Part shown: positions 34,111 through 50,125 of the stretch, piece after piece | Numbering within the stretch: the stretch's first letter is position 1 | How the letters are laid out: every line of letters starts with the position of its first letter | Source: Ceratopteris richardii | Lineage: Eukaryota; Streptophyta; Polypodiopsida; Polypodiales; Pteridaceae | Assembly: GCA_020310875.1 (NCBI GenBank) | Contig: CM035430.1 | Span: 105,800,376-105,864,375 of the forward strand | Length of the DNA: 64,000 nt | Reading direction: 5' to 3' | Notes under the pieces: generated by a model | Told to the model about the DNA's origin: nothing | Databases searched by the model: none | Seen by the model: the letters and a program-made list of their open reading frames with translations, nothing else | Translations under genes and position numbers: made by a program

Positions 34111-35720
34111 ATGATGTCTTCTCGGTTTGATGGCACTGACCTTCCGAGATGGAAAGCTTAGATGTGGCATACATTGGTTCGTGCAGGGTTACACATGTAT
34201 GTGCATAGAGATGCAGAAAGGTCTTGTGACATGCCCGACCATGTATGGATGGATATGGATGCATCGGCCAGCTCCACTATCCGATTACAGCTTGTGGATT
34301 CTATATATGAGTCTGTGATGTATGAGGAGACGAGTAGCGCATTATGGCAGAGACTACATGATATGTATGCGAGTCCATTGACTCGTGTGAGACATAGATC
34401 ACATCGACGACTTCGATGTTGGCATTGTGGTCATGAGGGCCATATTCGATGACGTTGCTTCAGGCGGATGCGACGACGATGTCAGAGATATGCACGTGAT
34501 GCAGGTCAGGTTGTGATTTCAAGAGAGTCTATGACAGTTGATTATGCCAGTGATGGTGATATCACTTTCTCCTATGGTTCATCTCAAGATTCCTCTTGTT
34601 CATTGGATAACACACATATGGCTTGGTTGCTTGATGCATTAGTCAGTTTTCATGTTACTCCACATCCTAAGTGGTTTTGTCGATTCTCAGGTGAGAGTCG
34701 TGGATGTGTGCACTTGCCTGATGGTATGACATATGACATTGAGGGGGCAGGAGATATATGCCTTATGCTACCTAGTGGAGCATCACTTAGACATGTACAC
34801 TATGTGCCTTCATTCCCTATGAGCTTGATTTCAGTTCGCCAGTTACAGGAGAGAAGATGTTATGCATTTCTTAGTGAGCATCATTTTCACTTGCAGTTGG
34901 GAGAGCTTATGCTTGTTAGAGGTGCTAGGATTGGGCACATGTATCCATTGCAGGTACATCATGTGAGAGATAGTCTCGTCTCAGTGGTTCATCCTTATGT
35001 GCGATGTGAGACTCTTCATGTCTCATTTTGTCTACTACAGATAGGTCTATTGACATTCATGATGCACATATATGGCAGGATTCAGATGCTCAGATGGATG
35101 CACATGTAGAGCATGATTTGGATGCTCATGATGCTTATGTAGAGCATTATTTCATTGATCATGTGGATGCTCTTTTGGAGCACACATTGGATGATCAGTT
35201 GGATACTTTAGAGCATGATGTGGATGCTCACATAGAGCATTGTGATGATACTCAATTAGAGTGTGATCATCAGTTTGACCTTGGTGTTCATGTTGTGCAG
35301 TTAGCTCATGTGGAGCATGATCATACACTTGGTGTGGTAGAGCAGGATTGCTCTCATAGTACAGAGTATATGGTAGAGCATATTAGCTCTCAGGATGCAC
35401 AGCTAGATACATCCTTGGTTGTGAGCATGGCTAATTTAGGTGCTGAGGAATCAGTAGTTATGCAGTCATTCTTGGATTGGCTCATGCCAGATGTTGACAC
35501 ATATATATCAGGACATGTTGGTCTTGATAATGGTGCTTCGGATGCCTTGGATATAGGCATGGATGACATGCTTATATTACCCAGGATAGCACAGGTTTCA
35601 TCAGCATCCAGGAGTCTGATGTACGAGTTGTTATGCTCGAGAGCAGATGTTGCAGTTGCTATTGGAGGATTTGCACTTGGAGTTGTCAGTCGTTCGATGA
35701 TTGACATAGGCATAGAGTGA
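34111..35720 (+). pseudogene. Copia-type gag/protease remnant
   Basis: Starts ATG at 34111 (SRFDGTDLPRWKA, then TAG at 34159-34161 and MWHTLVRAGLHMY), a Copia gag N terminus. The frame passes a gag segment that appears internally shortened, then a CCHC knuckle CWHCGHEGHIR-RC (34420-34457) broken by a TGA. It continues to a protease-like stretch, WLLDALVSFHVTP, in which the catalytic DSG is replaced by Asp-Ala-Leu, followed by VHYVPSFPMSLISVRQL. The frame ends at 35109. A second frame (35028-35720) overlaps it and carries Asp/His/Glu repeats. No integrase or RT follows. Confidence 0.8.
35098..35400 (+). repeat. Imperfect repeat encoding Asp-Ala-His-Val-Glu-His
   Basis: About ten loose copies of GATGCTCATGTAGAGCAT-like units give an acidic, His-rich peptide (DAHVEHDLDAHDAYVEHY, DHVDALLEH, DAHIEHCDD). 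It stands where integrase and RT would be in a complete Copia element. Confidence 0.65.
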
Positions 35721-35945
35721 GTGGGAGCTTTGCAAGAACTTCATCAGTTCTTGCGTAAGTCAGATATGAGCTCGACTCTTATCAATATGAGTCTAGAGCA
35801 GTTTGAGGTGCATGGATACACCTTGTTCGAGGTAGTTGGTGTAGGCTGATTGGTATGGGTAGAGATCTGGACTCTTCCTGTACATTATTGTATAGTCCTA
35901 CATCATTCTTTGTATATGTTATCACTTACGGTCACATTGACCCTT

Positions 35946-35956
35946 AAGTGGGAGAT
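35946..35956 (+). other. Polypurine tract of the outer Copia-type element
   Basis: AAGTGGGAGAT directly before the 3' LTR at 35957. Confidence 0.85.
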
Positions 35957-36142
35957 TGTTGGGGATGTAAGGGTCATGTGACCTTACCCCCATATTCATA
36001 TATATACATCATATATAGAGCATTGCCTCAAGAGAGATCATTATGTGAGTTTCGAGGCTCCCATGCATGTCCACGCGTCTCTCCTCTCTTCTCTCTCCCT
36101 CCATCTCCTCCCTCCTCTTCTTTTGCGCACCAAAGCCCTTCA
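35957..36142 (+). repeat. 3' LTR of the outer Copia-type element
   Basis: TGTTGGGGATG...CCCTTCA, 186 bp, about ten substitutions and a 3-bp gap from 26344-26532. The duplication GAGTT follows at 36143-36147. Confidence 0.93.
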
Positions 36143-36193
36143 GAGTTAACACCTTTTCCAAAGATTTTCTGTTCAGCCAATTGCAAGGGAAAT

Positions 36194-37237
36194 CAGGCGT
36201 GCCTCCAAATCTTCCATTTCTATCTCCCCTAGATTTTTCATCAATGCCAAACTTGGATGAAATTGTACTCTTCATGTTCCTTTATCTCCCTTTGCTTTGA
36301 ATACGGGACCATAGATGTCTACACCCCTTCTTCTCTTCCTCCCTCGAAGAAGCAAAGCCTCCGGAGGACACCCCCTTTGTCCTCATTGTGTTGCACCCAA
36401 TCCTTAGCTTGCTGGAACGAAGAAAAAACCAGATGCTCTCCTGCTCTGATATCTCTATAAATTCCCTCCTCGAGATGGGTATCCCCCTTCTTTCTCAGAT
36501 CTCCCCTCAAGCTTCTTACTATGGTGGATAAAAAGGAACAACCGCCTTCTCCTCCTTAGCAAGAGAGAGTCCTCTTTTTCTACGTGCAGCCCAAAAGCTT
36601 TGAAGGTTTTTTCAACACAGATCTCCAAGAACTCTCCCCCCTCCTCTTCCTTAGATCTACGCCTCCCTCTTCTTGCTATCACGGATAAAAAGAGCAGCCA
36701 TTACCTCCTCCTTTTCTTCCGAGAGAAAGAGCTTTCCCATTTTGCTGTCGCCAGAAATAAAGGCCCCCCCAATCTTCTGTGAAAAAAATAGAACACACAA
36801 TCCTTGTAGCAAAAAACAAAAGAAACTTCCTCCCTTCTACACACAAAACGGAAGCGTCCCATTGACCTAACAAATAAAACCGAGAGCCCCTGGTGCTCCA
36901 TTCCAGCTACATGGAAGGACTCCATTGTATGGTATTACAATAGGCCATACCTTCCAAGAGTTCAATTGAACATTCACAAAGCCCCTTTTCACCTTGTTTT
37001 TCACAAAACTCCAATGCCTACCTTCCAAGATCAATCCAAAGTATAGCATATATATGAGGTTATTCCAAGGTCCAAAAAATACTTGCACCAACATCACCAT
37101 TTTCGCAATAGTAGCACCATCTTGTTTTCTATTGAAAATATGATCCATAAGTTTATACAAAAATGTCCCAAGGGTCCAACATATGCAAATCCATAAAGGA
37201 AGATAAGAGCAATTATTTTGTAATCTAATCTGGTAAG
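36194..37237. mobile_element. 1.04-kb segment inserted in unit 1, carrying a host gene fragment
   Basis: Unit 2 runs GGGAAATCTCCACTATT without a break at 45610-45630, whereas unit 1 has about 1.04 kb between GGGAAAT and CTCCACCATT. The insert includes two loose copies of a CT-rich block with TGGATAAAAAG/ACGGATAAAAAG and, at its right end, a PMP22 gene fragment. I found no convincing terminal inverted repeats. The edges (TC... and ...CTGG before T) faintly recall a Helitron but lack the terminal hairpin. The alternative is a deletion in unit 2. Confidence 0.55.
36935..37226 (-). pseudogene. PMP22/Mpv17-family peroxisomal membrane protein fragment
   Basis: About 97 codons on the minus strand match the middle of plant PMP22: YGFAYVGPLGHF, then LMDHIFNRKQDGATIAK, NNLIYMLYFGLILEG, NVQLNSWKVWPIV. 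These parallel the GP-GH, L-L-F-YYG and VQL-W-PVV signatures of the family, a four-helix membrane protein of about 190 residues. A one-base deletion in a T-run (minus-strand TTTTT at 37159-37163) shifts the frame between GHF and YKLMD. The match stops at PIV, exactly at a GTAATA splice-donor-like sequence, so this may be an unspliced exon. Start codon and C terminus are missing. It is a non-functional captured fragment. Confidence 0.78.
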
Positions 37238-38574
37238 CTCCACCATTTTTTTTATTGAGCGATCGTTTGGCTACAAACTCCTATACAGCCATTAGTAATT
37301 GCTTTAGTAATTACTTTAGTGCAAACGAGATGGTCCCTAAGAGCTAACAAGTACTTGTAGCCTGCATCGTTGACGAGTTCCCCCCATGGCTCCTCTTAAG
37401 TTCTTCAAATGCATCTTCATCAAGAGACACTCCTCCCACACTACAATAAGCTTTTAAGCTGCAACCAAAGGTAACACATTGGGCAAAAGTCCTTCCAACT
37501 TCCTTTTAGCACTACATTCTAGTGCTCCACCTCATCATAACACCCACTTTCTCCTCAAGGTACTTGCAATCAAGCATGCATTCTACACAACAAAAGCATT
37601 TTAGTGCATTAAAATCAACCAGTTCATGAGCTATCATACTCCCCTCTTCTGTTCGCGAAGTCATCCTCGACAAGCCAATCCATGTTGCCATATAATCCAA
37701 ATAGCCATGAACATATCAGTTTAAATTTGTTTTGCATACCTTTTCATTGAGCCATCACTCCGACTAGACCTGCACTCATTGAAGCTATTAGTGCTCAGAA
37801 AAACATCACTCATGAATACATACAAATCATTCATCTACAAAATGATCCACGAACACGCACTTATATGCAACTCCATTTCCATCATGTATCAAATTGCTCA
37901 TGCATTCCACTATCAAAATAGTCTAAACCAAGGTAACATATTCATACCTTTCCATGTCTTACAAGTGTAGGTAATCATTACAAGGAAAAAAAAAAGAAAG
38001 TACCGAAATAAACAAAGATAAATGAAATGAATCCAATAGGAGATGAAAAATACCCGAAATGCATACCCCTTGGAAAACACTTGGATAGATCACACAACTT
38101 ATAAAGCAATACCATTGCATTACGTCGCTAAGGTCTCATCAGTAAGTATATAAACAGTATCCATGCCTTTGAGAATGTTGATTCAGAGTGAGCTTATTTG
38201 TTGCAAGGCACCACATACCAATCACACAAGCAAATAACGTTCCTTCTAGGCAATCATCGCCCTCTCTTCTCTCTCGATCTCTCTCTCTCTCTCTCCCTCT
38301 CAGAAGTGGGAAATTTCCTTTTTCTTTTTCTTTTTCTTTATTTTTACTTGCACGAGTTGGCCTATGTTGCAATTGGATATGACTCATGGACCTCACCACC
38401 TGATCAAGTTGGTTCCACTCGTCTACTAACACAACATAGCATGCAATGATATATACAAACGACATATACACATATATATACATGTTAGCCCTTAGCGAAG
38501 CTAGGTGCGGCTCGTGGTCTCATTCGCTTGGCCTAGATGGCTCCACTTACCTATCAACCCACTATGGCGCAAAG
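37238..38574. other. Unit 1 sequence without gene
   Basis: Collinear with 45630-47060. Contains a CT microsatellite (38275-38300) and a TTTTTCTTTTTC tract. Short frames such as 37512-37700 on the minus strand recur with breaks in unit 2 and are not supported. Confidence 0.6.
38570..38574. repeat. Target site duplication CAAAG, left copy
   Basis: CAAAG precedes the LTR at 38575 and recurs at 43730-43734. Unit 2 at 47050 shows the related empty site. Confidence 0.93.
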
Positions 38575-38804
38575 TGTTGATATATTTAGGTAGTGATGTG
38601 TGTGAACACTCTAGGACCACCGGGGCACTTTTTTCCCTCTTTAGGAGGTTTTTTTCCCCCGGCTTGTATATACGCCTATTGCCCTAATGGGCTACTTATC
38701 TTTGTACATTCTCTAGTAATACATTCAGTCTTGTGTGTTGTGCTCCAAGCTTCTTCCTCTTCCTTGTGCTGTTCGCGTGCTTCCGCAGACGTCTAACTCC
38801 AACA
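38575..38804 (+). repeat. 5' LTR of Copia element
   Basis: TGTTGATATATTT...CTCCAACA, 230 bp, with TATA-like TTGTATATAC at about 38663. Confidence 0.96.
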
Positions 38805-38806
38805 AT

Positions 38807-38818
38807 TGGTATCAGAGC
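38807..38818 (+). other. Primer binding site of Copia element, tRNA-iMet
   Basis: TGGTATCAGAGC two bases after the 5' LTR. Confidence 0.96.
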
Positions 38819-39159
38819 AGGTCGTTGATTCTTCTAGGGCGCCGTCGACACTCCTCCGTTTGCAGTCTCAGATTCGCACAAAATTTGGTGAGCATACTCA
38901 GGGTGTTTTCGAGATCAAAACGGCTTTGCTCTGTGGTGCCGAAATCGCGATCTGAGCTCGTTTCGGCCTCCGAACGCACTATTGCAGTGCTTGTGCAGGC
39001 TATTTTGTCCTTTTGTGCCAAAGGTATATACCAGTTTTTGTTCGCCAGTTTAAGCGTCTCGAAGTCTGCTACAGGTCTAGCAGAACTCGTCTGGGCAGTT
39101 CTGTTCAACTTTTTGAGATACAGTCAATTTTCTGCATCAAGGTATTTTAGTCACCGGCC
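38819..39159 (+). other. Leader of Copia element
   Basis: About 340 non-coding bases between primer site and gag ATG. The sequence around the chosen start reads GGCCATGG, a good plant start context. Confidence 0.7.
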
Positions 39160-42100
39160 ATGGCTGAAAGCAGTGATGTATTCCGTATGTTGGCTGTTGA
39201 GGATAAGTTGGATGGTACCAACTACCCATTATGGGCTTATATGATGCAACATGTACTGGTTGCAAAAGGATTGTGGAGCATTGTGCAGGGTGTTGAAAGA
39301 CGTCTTGTTACACCTGTAACGACAGGTACTGCAAATACAGGTGTTGGAGCTGATGAAGATGGTGTCGAAGATGATATTCTGCAGATTCCTGTTCGTGCTA
39401 CTGTTTCTGTTGCACCTACTGCAGAGTAGATTCGTTGGGATGGCAGAGATGCCCAGGCACATGCATTGATAGCTTTGTCTGTCAAACGTGCCATTATTCC
39501 TCACATTCGCTCTTGCAGAACAACAAAGGATGCTTGGGATACACTTACCACTTTGTACCAGGCTAGGAATGAGGCTCGTGTTGCTTACCTCCGAAAACAG
39601 TTGGAGAGTGAGCACATGAATGAAGGTGATTCGATGGACAGTTTTCTTACAAAGATCAAAGACCTGAAGGAACAATTGATTTCTGTTGATGAGGTTATAC
39701 CAGATAGCTCACTTGTGCAGACTGTTCTGAATGGCCTTCCTGATTCATATCAGAGTTTTGCCTCTACTCTTCGATTGATGATGAAAGGCAATCCGAATGC
39801 CTTGTCATTTGAGGAATTAGTCTCTGTTCTATTGCAGGAAGATCAGTCCAGGCAGAACAGGTCCATTATGCGTGTTGCAGATCAAGCTTTCCTGGCTAGT
39901 CAGAAGGGCAAAGGAAAATGGAGCTCCTCTACTAGTAAGCAGAAATCTACAAATGCTGCACAATCGAAGAACCAGGATAAAGATGAGAAGAAATCAGAAA
40001 AGCAGAAATTGTTCTGCAAGTACTGTAAAGGAAATGATCATATTATAAAGAACTGTCCAAAACTGGCTGCTAAAGAGGCAAAGAAGAAAGAGGCTGGAAT
40101 GGTTGTTGCAGAGACCTCTACACCAAAAACAGAGTCTGCAAATCTTGTGCAGGAAGAAGAATGGGCGTTTACTACTGTTTGCAGTTTTGACCCATCTTCT
40201 CATGATCAGTGCATGTCTGCAGTAGACTCAGATGTTTGGTACTTTGACAGTGGGGCAACCAAACATATTACCTCGCAGCGCAGTTTCTTCTCTTCACTCG
40301 AGCCTGCCCCTACAGGGAATACTGTCACATGCGCCAATAACTCCTCTTATCCTGTTATGGGAGTTGGTAAGATCATTCTGACTACTGCTGATGGTAGTTC
40401 TTTCACTTTGTCAGATGCTTTATTTGTGCCAGGGATAAAAAAGAACCTGTTATCAGTTTCTGCATTAGCCAAGATTGGCTTGGTTGTGAAATTCGTTGAT
40501 GACAGGTGTACAGTCCATGATCTCTCAAATGGCGATGTGATTATTGCTTCTAGCATTTTATGTCGTGGGCTGTATAAGCTCATAGACTATGAAAAATCTG
40601 TGAATGACTCGGCATGTGCAATTCATGATTCTCAGGCTATGTCAGATGCAAAGCTTTGGCATGCACGCTTTGGTCATCTGAATTTTGCTAGTTTGTTACG
40701 CCTGCAGAAATCTGAAATGGTGTCCTCTTTGCCCAAACTTGAGGCACCTGGAAAACATGTTTGTGAAGGCTGTATTTTGGGCAAAATGCAGCGTTCTTCC
40801 TTTCCAAAAGATGGTTCAGTTCGGGCTATGCAGAAATTGCAGCTTGTACATAGTGATGTCTGTGGTCCTATGCAGACACCCTCTTTTGGAAATTACCTTT
40901 ACTTCGTGACTTTCATTGATGATTTTTCTAGGCATGCATGGGTATATCCACTCAAAGCAAAGTCCGAAGTGTTCATGTGCTTCAAACAGTTTTTGGTTTT
41001 GGCTGAAAATCTGTCAGCATGTAAAATGGGCACCCTCCGTTCTGATCGAGGGGGGGAATATATGTCTTCAGATTTTAATGCATTTCTGGCTGAACGTGGG
41101 ATAAAACACCAGTGTACAGTGCCGTATACACCTCAACAGAATGGAGTTGCTGAACGAAAGAATAGGTCACTCATGGAGATGGCGAGGTGCATGGTCAAAA
41201 GTCAAGCTTTACCACATAGTTTCTGGCTTGAGGCTGTCATGTGTGCAGCATATGTACTGAACAGGTGTCCCACGAAAGCGTTGCAGTCTATCACTCCATA
41301 TGAGGCTTGGCATGACCGCAAGCCATCTGTTGCTTATCTGCATGTTTTTGGTTGTTTGGCATATGCATTAGTGCGTGAACAACATCGCAGAAAATTGGAT
41401 GATAAGGCAGTAAAATGTATTTTTGTTGGGTACAGTTCTGAAAGTAAAGGCTATCGTCTGTATCATCCATAGACTAAATGCATTCTGGTTAGCTGTGATG
41501 TTGTCTTTGTGGAAGATGCTATTCAGCCATTGCTTTCATGTACTAAGGAGACATATGTTAGCTCCAAAGACATGTATGATACTTTGATGCCTCTTTTTAC
41601 AGGTGGACAGGCTAGCGCTGGTCCTAATGAGGCAACTTCTCAGCCTTTGCAGGTTTCATATGATGATGCAGATCATGCCATTTCTGATGCAGATTTACAT
41701 GATGCACTTGTTGATGAGAGAGCTGATATTGAACAGGCAAAAACTATGCCAAAATGGCTGGTGCAGACTTTGCGTGACAGCAAATTAGATGCACCTTTGT
41801 CATATCGTACTCGTTCAGGCTCTCATAGTACCTCCTTTGCATCAGATTGCTATGCTATGGCTGCATCTAGTCTCTGTGATGAGAATGAGCCTGTTTCTTT
41901 TGATGAAGCATAAAATTCAGAAAATTGGATGGCTCCTATGCAATCTGAATATGATGCTATAATGAAGAATGGTACATGGTCTTTATGTGACTTGCCTCCT
42001 GGCAAGAAGGCCATTGGCACTAAGTGGGTATACAAGCTGAAGCGTAAACCTGATGGTACAGTTGACAGGTATAAGGCTAGGCTTGTTGCAAAGGGTTATG

Positions 42101-43425
42101 CGCAGGAAAGAGGCATTGATTTTGATGAGACCTTTGCACCTACATGCCGTATGACTACTGTTCGGAGCATTTGTGCACTTGCAGCCCATCATGGTTGGAA
42201 TGTACATCAGTTGGACATTAAAACAACATTTCTGAATGGTGACTTGCATGAAGAAGTGTATGTTTTTCAGCCCCGTGGCTTTGTGCAGAAAGGGCATGAA
42301 AACCAGGTGTGCAGGTTAAAGAAGGCGTTATATGGTTTAAAGCAAGCACCACGTGCTTGGTATGAGAAAATACATGCCTATCTGATTGCACATGGTTTTG
42401 AGAACAGTCCAACTGAAAGCACCTTATATGTTAAGCGTGCTAATGATGTGCTTTTGATCATTGTTGTCTATGTAGACGACATGCTGCTCACTGGTCCTCT
42501 TGAGAAGCATATTGCTGATTTCAAGGCTGATTTGCATGCCTCATTTGAGATGTCTGATTTGGGGCATTTGCATCACTATTTGGGCATTCAGTTTATGCAA
42601 GTTGATGGTGGAATGGCTTTGTGTCAGACGAAATATATTGACACATTATTGCAGCGTTTTGGCCTTGAAGACTATAAGCCTATTGCCACTCCTATGGAGA
42701 CAGGTTTACGATTGAGTCTTCATGATGCTGGAGATGCATTTGATGTTGTTCTCTATCAGCAGGCTGTTGGATGCTTGATTTACTTATGCATTACTCGGCC
42801 AGATATTCAGTTTGCTGTCTCACAGATGAGCAGGTTTATGCATTGCCCAGGAGTCACGCATTGGAAAGCGGTTAAGCGCATCTTTCGCTACTTGAGTGGT
42901 ACTCGACTACTTGGGTTCTTTTATCCCAAGGGGGGATCACTACCGCCAGATTTGCATGCTTTTTCTGACTCAGATTGGGCTGGTTGCTATGACACTCGTG
43001 TGTCCACCAGTGGTTTTTGCTTCATGCTTGGTAGCTCATGTATATCTTGGTTGAGCAAGAAGCAGCCTACTGTGGCCACTTCCAGTTGTGAGGCTGAGTA
43101 TAGGGCAGCTTTCACAGCGACTGTTGAGTGTGTGTGGCTCAGACGCCTTATGGCTGATTTGGGTGTTGGCTAGTCTTCTGCCACCACCATCTTCACTGAC
43201 AGTCAGAGCGCATTGGCAGTTGCGAGGAACCCTGTGTTCCATGCTCGCACTAAGCACATTGAGGTGCATTATCACTATGTCAGGGAGAGGTTCTCTGCTG
43301 GGGAGATCAGCTTGGCATATGTGCCCACGCAGGAGAACATTGCAGACCTTTTCACGAAGGCTCTGCCTAGGGAGAAGTTTGAAGCTTTCCGCAAAGCTTT
43401 GGGCTTACTTCCTTTTGTGAAGTGA
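39160..43425 (+). pseudogene. Copia gag-pol polyprotein, 1,421 codons with four in-frame stops
   Basis: One frame from ATG 39160 to TGA 43423-43425, interrupted by TAG 39427-39429, TAG 41470-41472, TAA 41911-41913 and TAG 43171-43173, with no frameshift. Gag opens with LDGTNYPLWAYMMQHVL and has a canonical CCHC knuckle, CKYCKGNDHIIKNC (about 40013-40056). Protease: WYFDSGATKHIT. Pre-integrase: LWHARFGHLNF ... CEGCILGK. Integrase: HSDVCGPM, LRSDRGGEY and NGVAERKNR hold the DDE acids. RT: KARLVAKGYAQ, LDIKTTFLNGDL and the catalytic YVDD at about 42472. RNase H: SDSDWAGC, SSCEAEYRA and FTDSQSAL. The C terminus ADLFTKALPREKF is typical. The stops stand where related elements commonly have Gln, notably in YHP-TK. 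The copy cannot make a full polyprotein without readthrough. Confidence 0.95.
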
Positions 43426-43489
43426 TTTCCACATAGCTCGGCACTTCCTTATACATGAGTGCCAACTCCTTGTTCACCGCATCACTCCT

Positions 43490-43499
43490 AGGGGGGATT
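43490..43499 (+). other. Polypurine tract of Copia element
   Basis: AGGGGGGATT directly before the 3' LTR. Confidence 0.93.
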
Positions 43500-43729
43500 T
43501 GTTGATATATTTAGGTAGTGATGTGTGTGAACACTCTAGGACCACCGGGGCACTTTTTTCCCTCTTTAGGAGGTTTTTTTCCCCCGGCTTGTATATACAC
43601 CTATTGCCCTAATGGGCTACTTATCTTTGTACATTCTCTAGTAATACATTCAGTCTTGTGTGTTGTGCTCCAAGCTTCTTCCTCTTCCTTGTGCTGTTCG
43701 CGTGCTTCCGCAGACGTCTAACTCCAACA
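43500..43729 (+). repeat. 3' LTR of Copia element
   Basis: 230 bp, identical to the 5' LTR except for one G-to-A change. CAAAG follows at 43730-43734. Confidence 0.96.
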
Positions 43730-44639
43730 CAAAGCACTAAAACAGATATACACACACAACCGTCTCGACCTATGATGAAACTAGCCTCAATTCGTGGACC
43801 TGACCACCCGACCAGGAGGACTCCGCCCACCTAGTAGCCCATCCTAATGCACAGGAACACATACATATATACACACGCTTTTGCTCACTTTTCTTTTTTT
43901 TCAATCTTTCCATCTCCCATGTCTTGAGAGCTAGAGAGAGGGAGAAAGGGTTGTTCCCCACTTTTCCCACACATGCATGCAAACATACAAACTCCAGCCC
44001 TTGACAAATCAACCATCTCTTCACCCCCACTCTCTTAGTTATAGATACTACATATGCATCATAGATTTGAGTTTTCACTAAGTAAGTACAAATGGCTGTG
44101 CCTTGGTTCCTCATATACCTATCCTTGGATGATCCTAGAATGTGGGTCTCCTGGATGTCTCACATAGACTCACCTCATACTCGCATCTCAACGACTTCCC
44201 TACGGCGACTCAAGCTCGACTTCAGGAGCTCAGTCATCACTACCTATTGTTGAAAGATCTGCCCAAGCCCAAGTGATGTTCTCTTCATTAGGCATTTCCC
44301 TAGAAGGATCACAATAGTAATACTACTCCCCTACCCATCCCATGTGTCAGATCAGATATCTCTCAAACCATAGAATATGGAACATAAGATATAAGCCCTA
44401 GTTTATGAAATATACCAACCAATGGGCTTCCTCCACATCATATTTGGTTTTGAAGTCGTCGACCTCTATGTCCATGCGGGCAAATGTCTGATCCGAGAAG
44501 TATATCACTACTTCATACAAATAGATCTTAGTTATTTGGTCTGCCATTTTTCACTTAGCTCCTAATAGTCTCCTGCACAACACAAAAAAATATTTAGATG
44601 TCAAAACTTCTTGAGCTAGATATTGTAACAGAGATCGTA
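43730..44639. other. Unit 1 sequence without gene, right of the Copia element
   Basis: Collinear with 47065-47900. Frames on the minus strand around 43770-44114 have diverged counterparts at 47110-47468 with different breaks, so they are not supported. Confidence 0.6.
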
Positions 44640-45433
44640 ACTAACATATGCATATATATACAACTATACATCTATGTACAAGTGTTCTACTAGTACTTCC
44701 TCTTGGATCTTGTCTGGCTTCTCCCCCACTAATGTTGGTTGAAATAAGGTTTGACTCAAAGTGCATTGATCTTCACGGGAGTACTTTCTTCACCTAAATC
44801 TTGTATTTGCATTGAACCATTTGAGTTGATTTCCACCACTTTAAATGGCCCTGCCCATCTTGTTTGTAACTTACCCAGGAACTTGTAATATTTGCTATCG
44901 TAGACTAACACCAAGTTGCCTTCTTGAATTGCATAGGTCTTTAGTTCTTTGTCATGCCTCACCTTATGCCTTCTCTGAATAGCTTCTAGGCTTTGCTATG
45001 CAATGAGTCTCTTTTCTTCTAACTTGATGAGTTGGATATACCTCTCCTTTAGTGATTCTCATTCTCCCAGCCTGGCCTCGATGAACACTTTCAATGTTAG
45101 AACTTCTTTTTTGATGGCAAAGATAGCTTCCTCACTGTACATAAGGGAGAACGGAGTGCTCTTATTCATCACTCACTATGATCTTTGATACGCTCATAGA
45201 GCTTCTAATTGTTGCTCATCCCAGTCTCACCTATGCACAACCACTGTGTTCGTCGAAATCTCTTCAAGAATTTTGTTGGTAACCTCCACTTGTCCATTCA
45301 GCCTATGATAATATGAAGTGCTTTTCTTGTGTTTGATCTCATACAACATCAATTCCTCGATCAGTTCATTGACAAAGTGTGTTTCCCTATCGCTCACTAT
45401 CTCCAATGGGCAATATATCAACCATCGTATCAA
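44640..45433 (-). pseudogene. Gypsy integrase remnant in unit 1
   Basis: Two readable pieces on the minus strand. 45433-45227 has LEIVSDRETHFVNELIEELM and HRLNGQVEVTNKILEEI, the integrase core around the second and third acids. 44962-44756 has NLVLVYDSKYYKFLGKLQTR, WAGPFKVVE and NGSMQIQDLGEE, the integrase C-terminal domain. It is cut at about 45412-45433 by the tandem-duplication junction. It belongs to a different Gypsy lineage from elements 1 and 2. Confidence 0.85.
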
Positions 45434-50122
<4,689 letters not shown>

Positions 50123-50125
50123 GTT

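Larger units (their letters stand above)
26344..36142 (+). mobile_element. Non-autonomous Copia-type LTR element, 9.8 kb including a nested insertion
   Basis: Paired short LTRs (189 and 186 bp), a GAGTT target duplication, a tRNA-iMet primer site and a purine tract before the 3' LTR. The paralogous unit at 45.57 kb shows the empty site. Without the nested element (27078-32925) it is about 3.95 kb. The only coding remains are gag and a protease-like segment (34111 onward). Integrase, reverse transcriptase and RNase H are absent. The LTRs differ at about ten positions plus a 3-bp gap, so it is older than the nested element. Confidence 0.92.
38575..43729 (+). mobile_element. Ty1/Copia retrotransposon, complete structure, 5.16 kb
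   Basis: 230-bp LTRs that differ at one position by eye (TACGCC against TACACC, a CpG change), a CAAAG target duplication, an iMet primer site, a purine tract and one gag-pol frame with all domains in Copia order. It inserted into the duplicated unit, whose sister copy gives the empty site. The near-identical LTRs show a very recent insertion, yet the frame holds four stops. Confidence 0.97.
26213..45412. repeat. Duplicated unit 1 (interrupted by insertions)
   Basis: After removing the insertions 26344-36142, 36194-37237 and 38575-43729, the remaining 3.2 kb or so aligns in order with 45434-48800. Shared landmarks include GAATACAAGCAGAGGTATGG, GTTAACACCTTTTCC, TGCATCGTTGACGAGTTCCC and the integrase stretch near 45250. 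Unit 1 stops matching near 45412 and unit 2 begins at about 45434, so the two are in tandem. Confidence 0.8.

Noticed and set aside
36194..37237. Helitron as the carrier of the PMP22 fragment
   Set aside because: TC and CTGG-like ends are present but there is no 3' hairpin, and the right flank does not match the empty site exactly.
39427..43173. In-frame TAG/TAA codons recoded by U-to-C RNA editing
   Set aside because: That editing is known from organelles of some land plants; this is a nuclear-type transposon and decay of methylated CAG explains the stops more simply.
43621..44114. Minus-strand frames next to the Copia 3' LTR
   Set aside because: The counterparts in unit 2 (47110-47468) break at different places, so no conserved protein is indicated.
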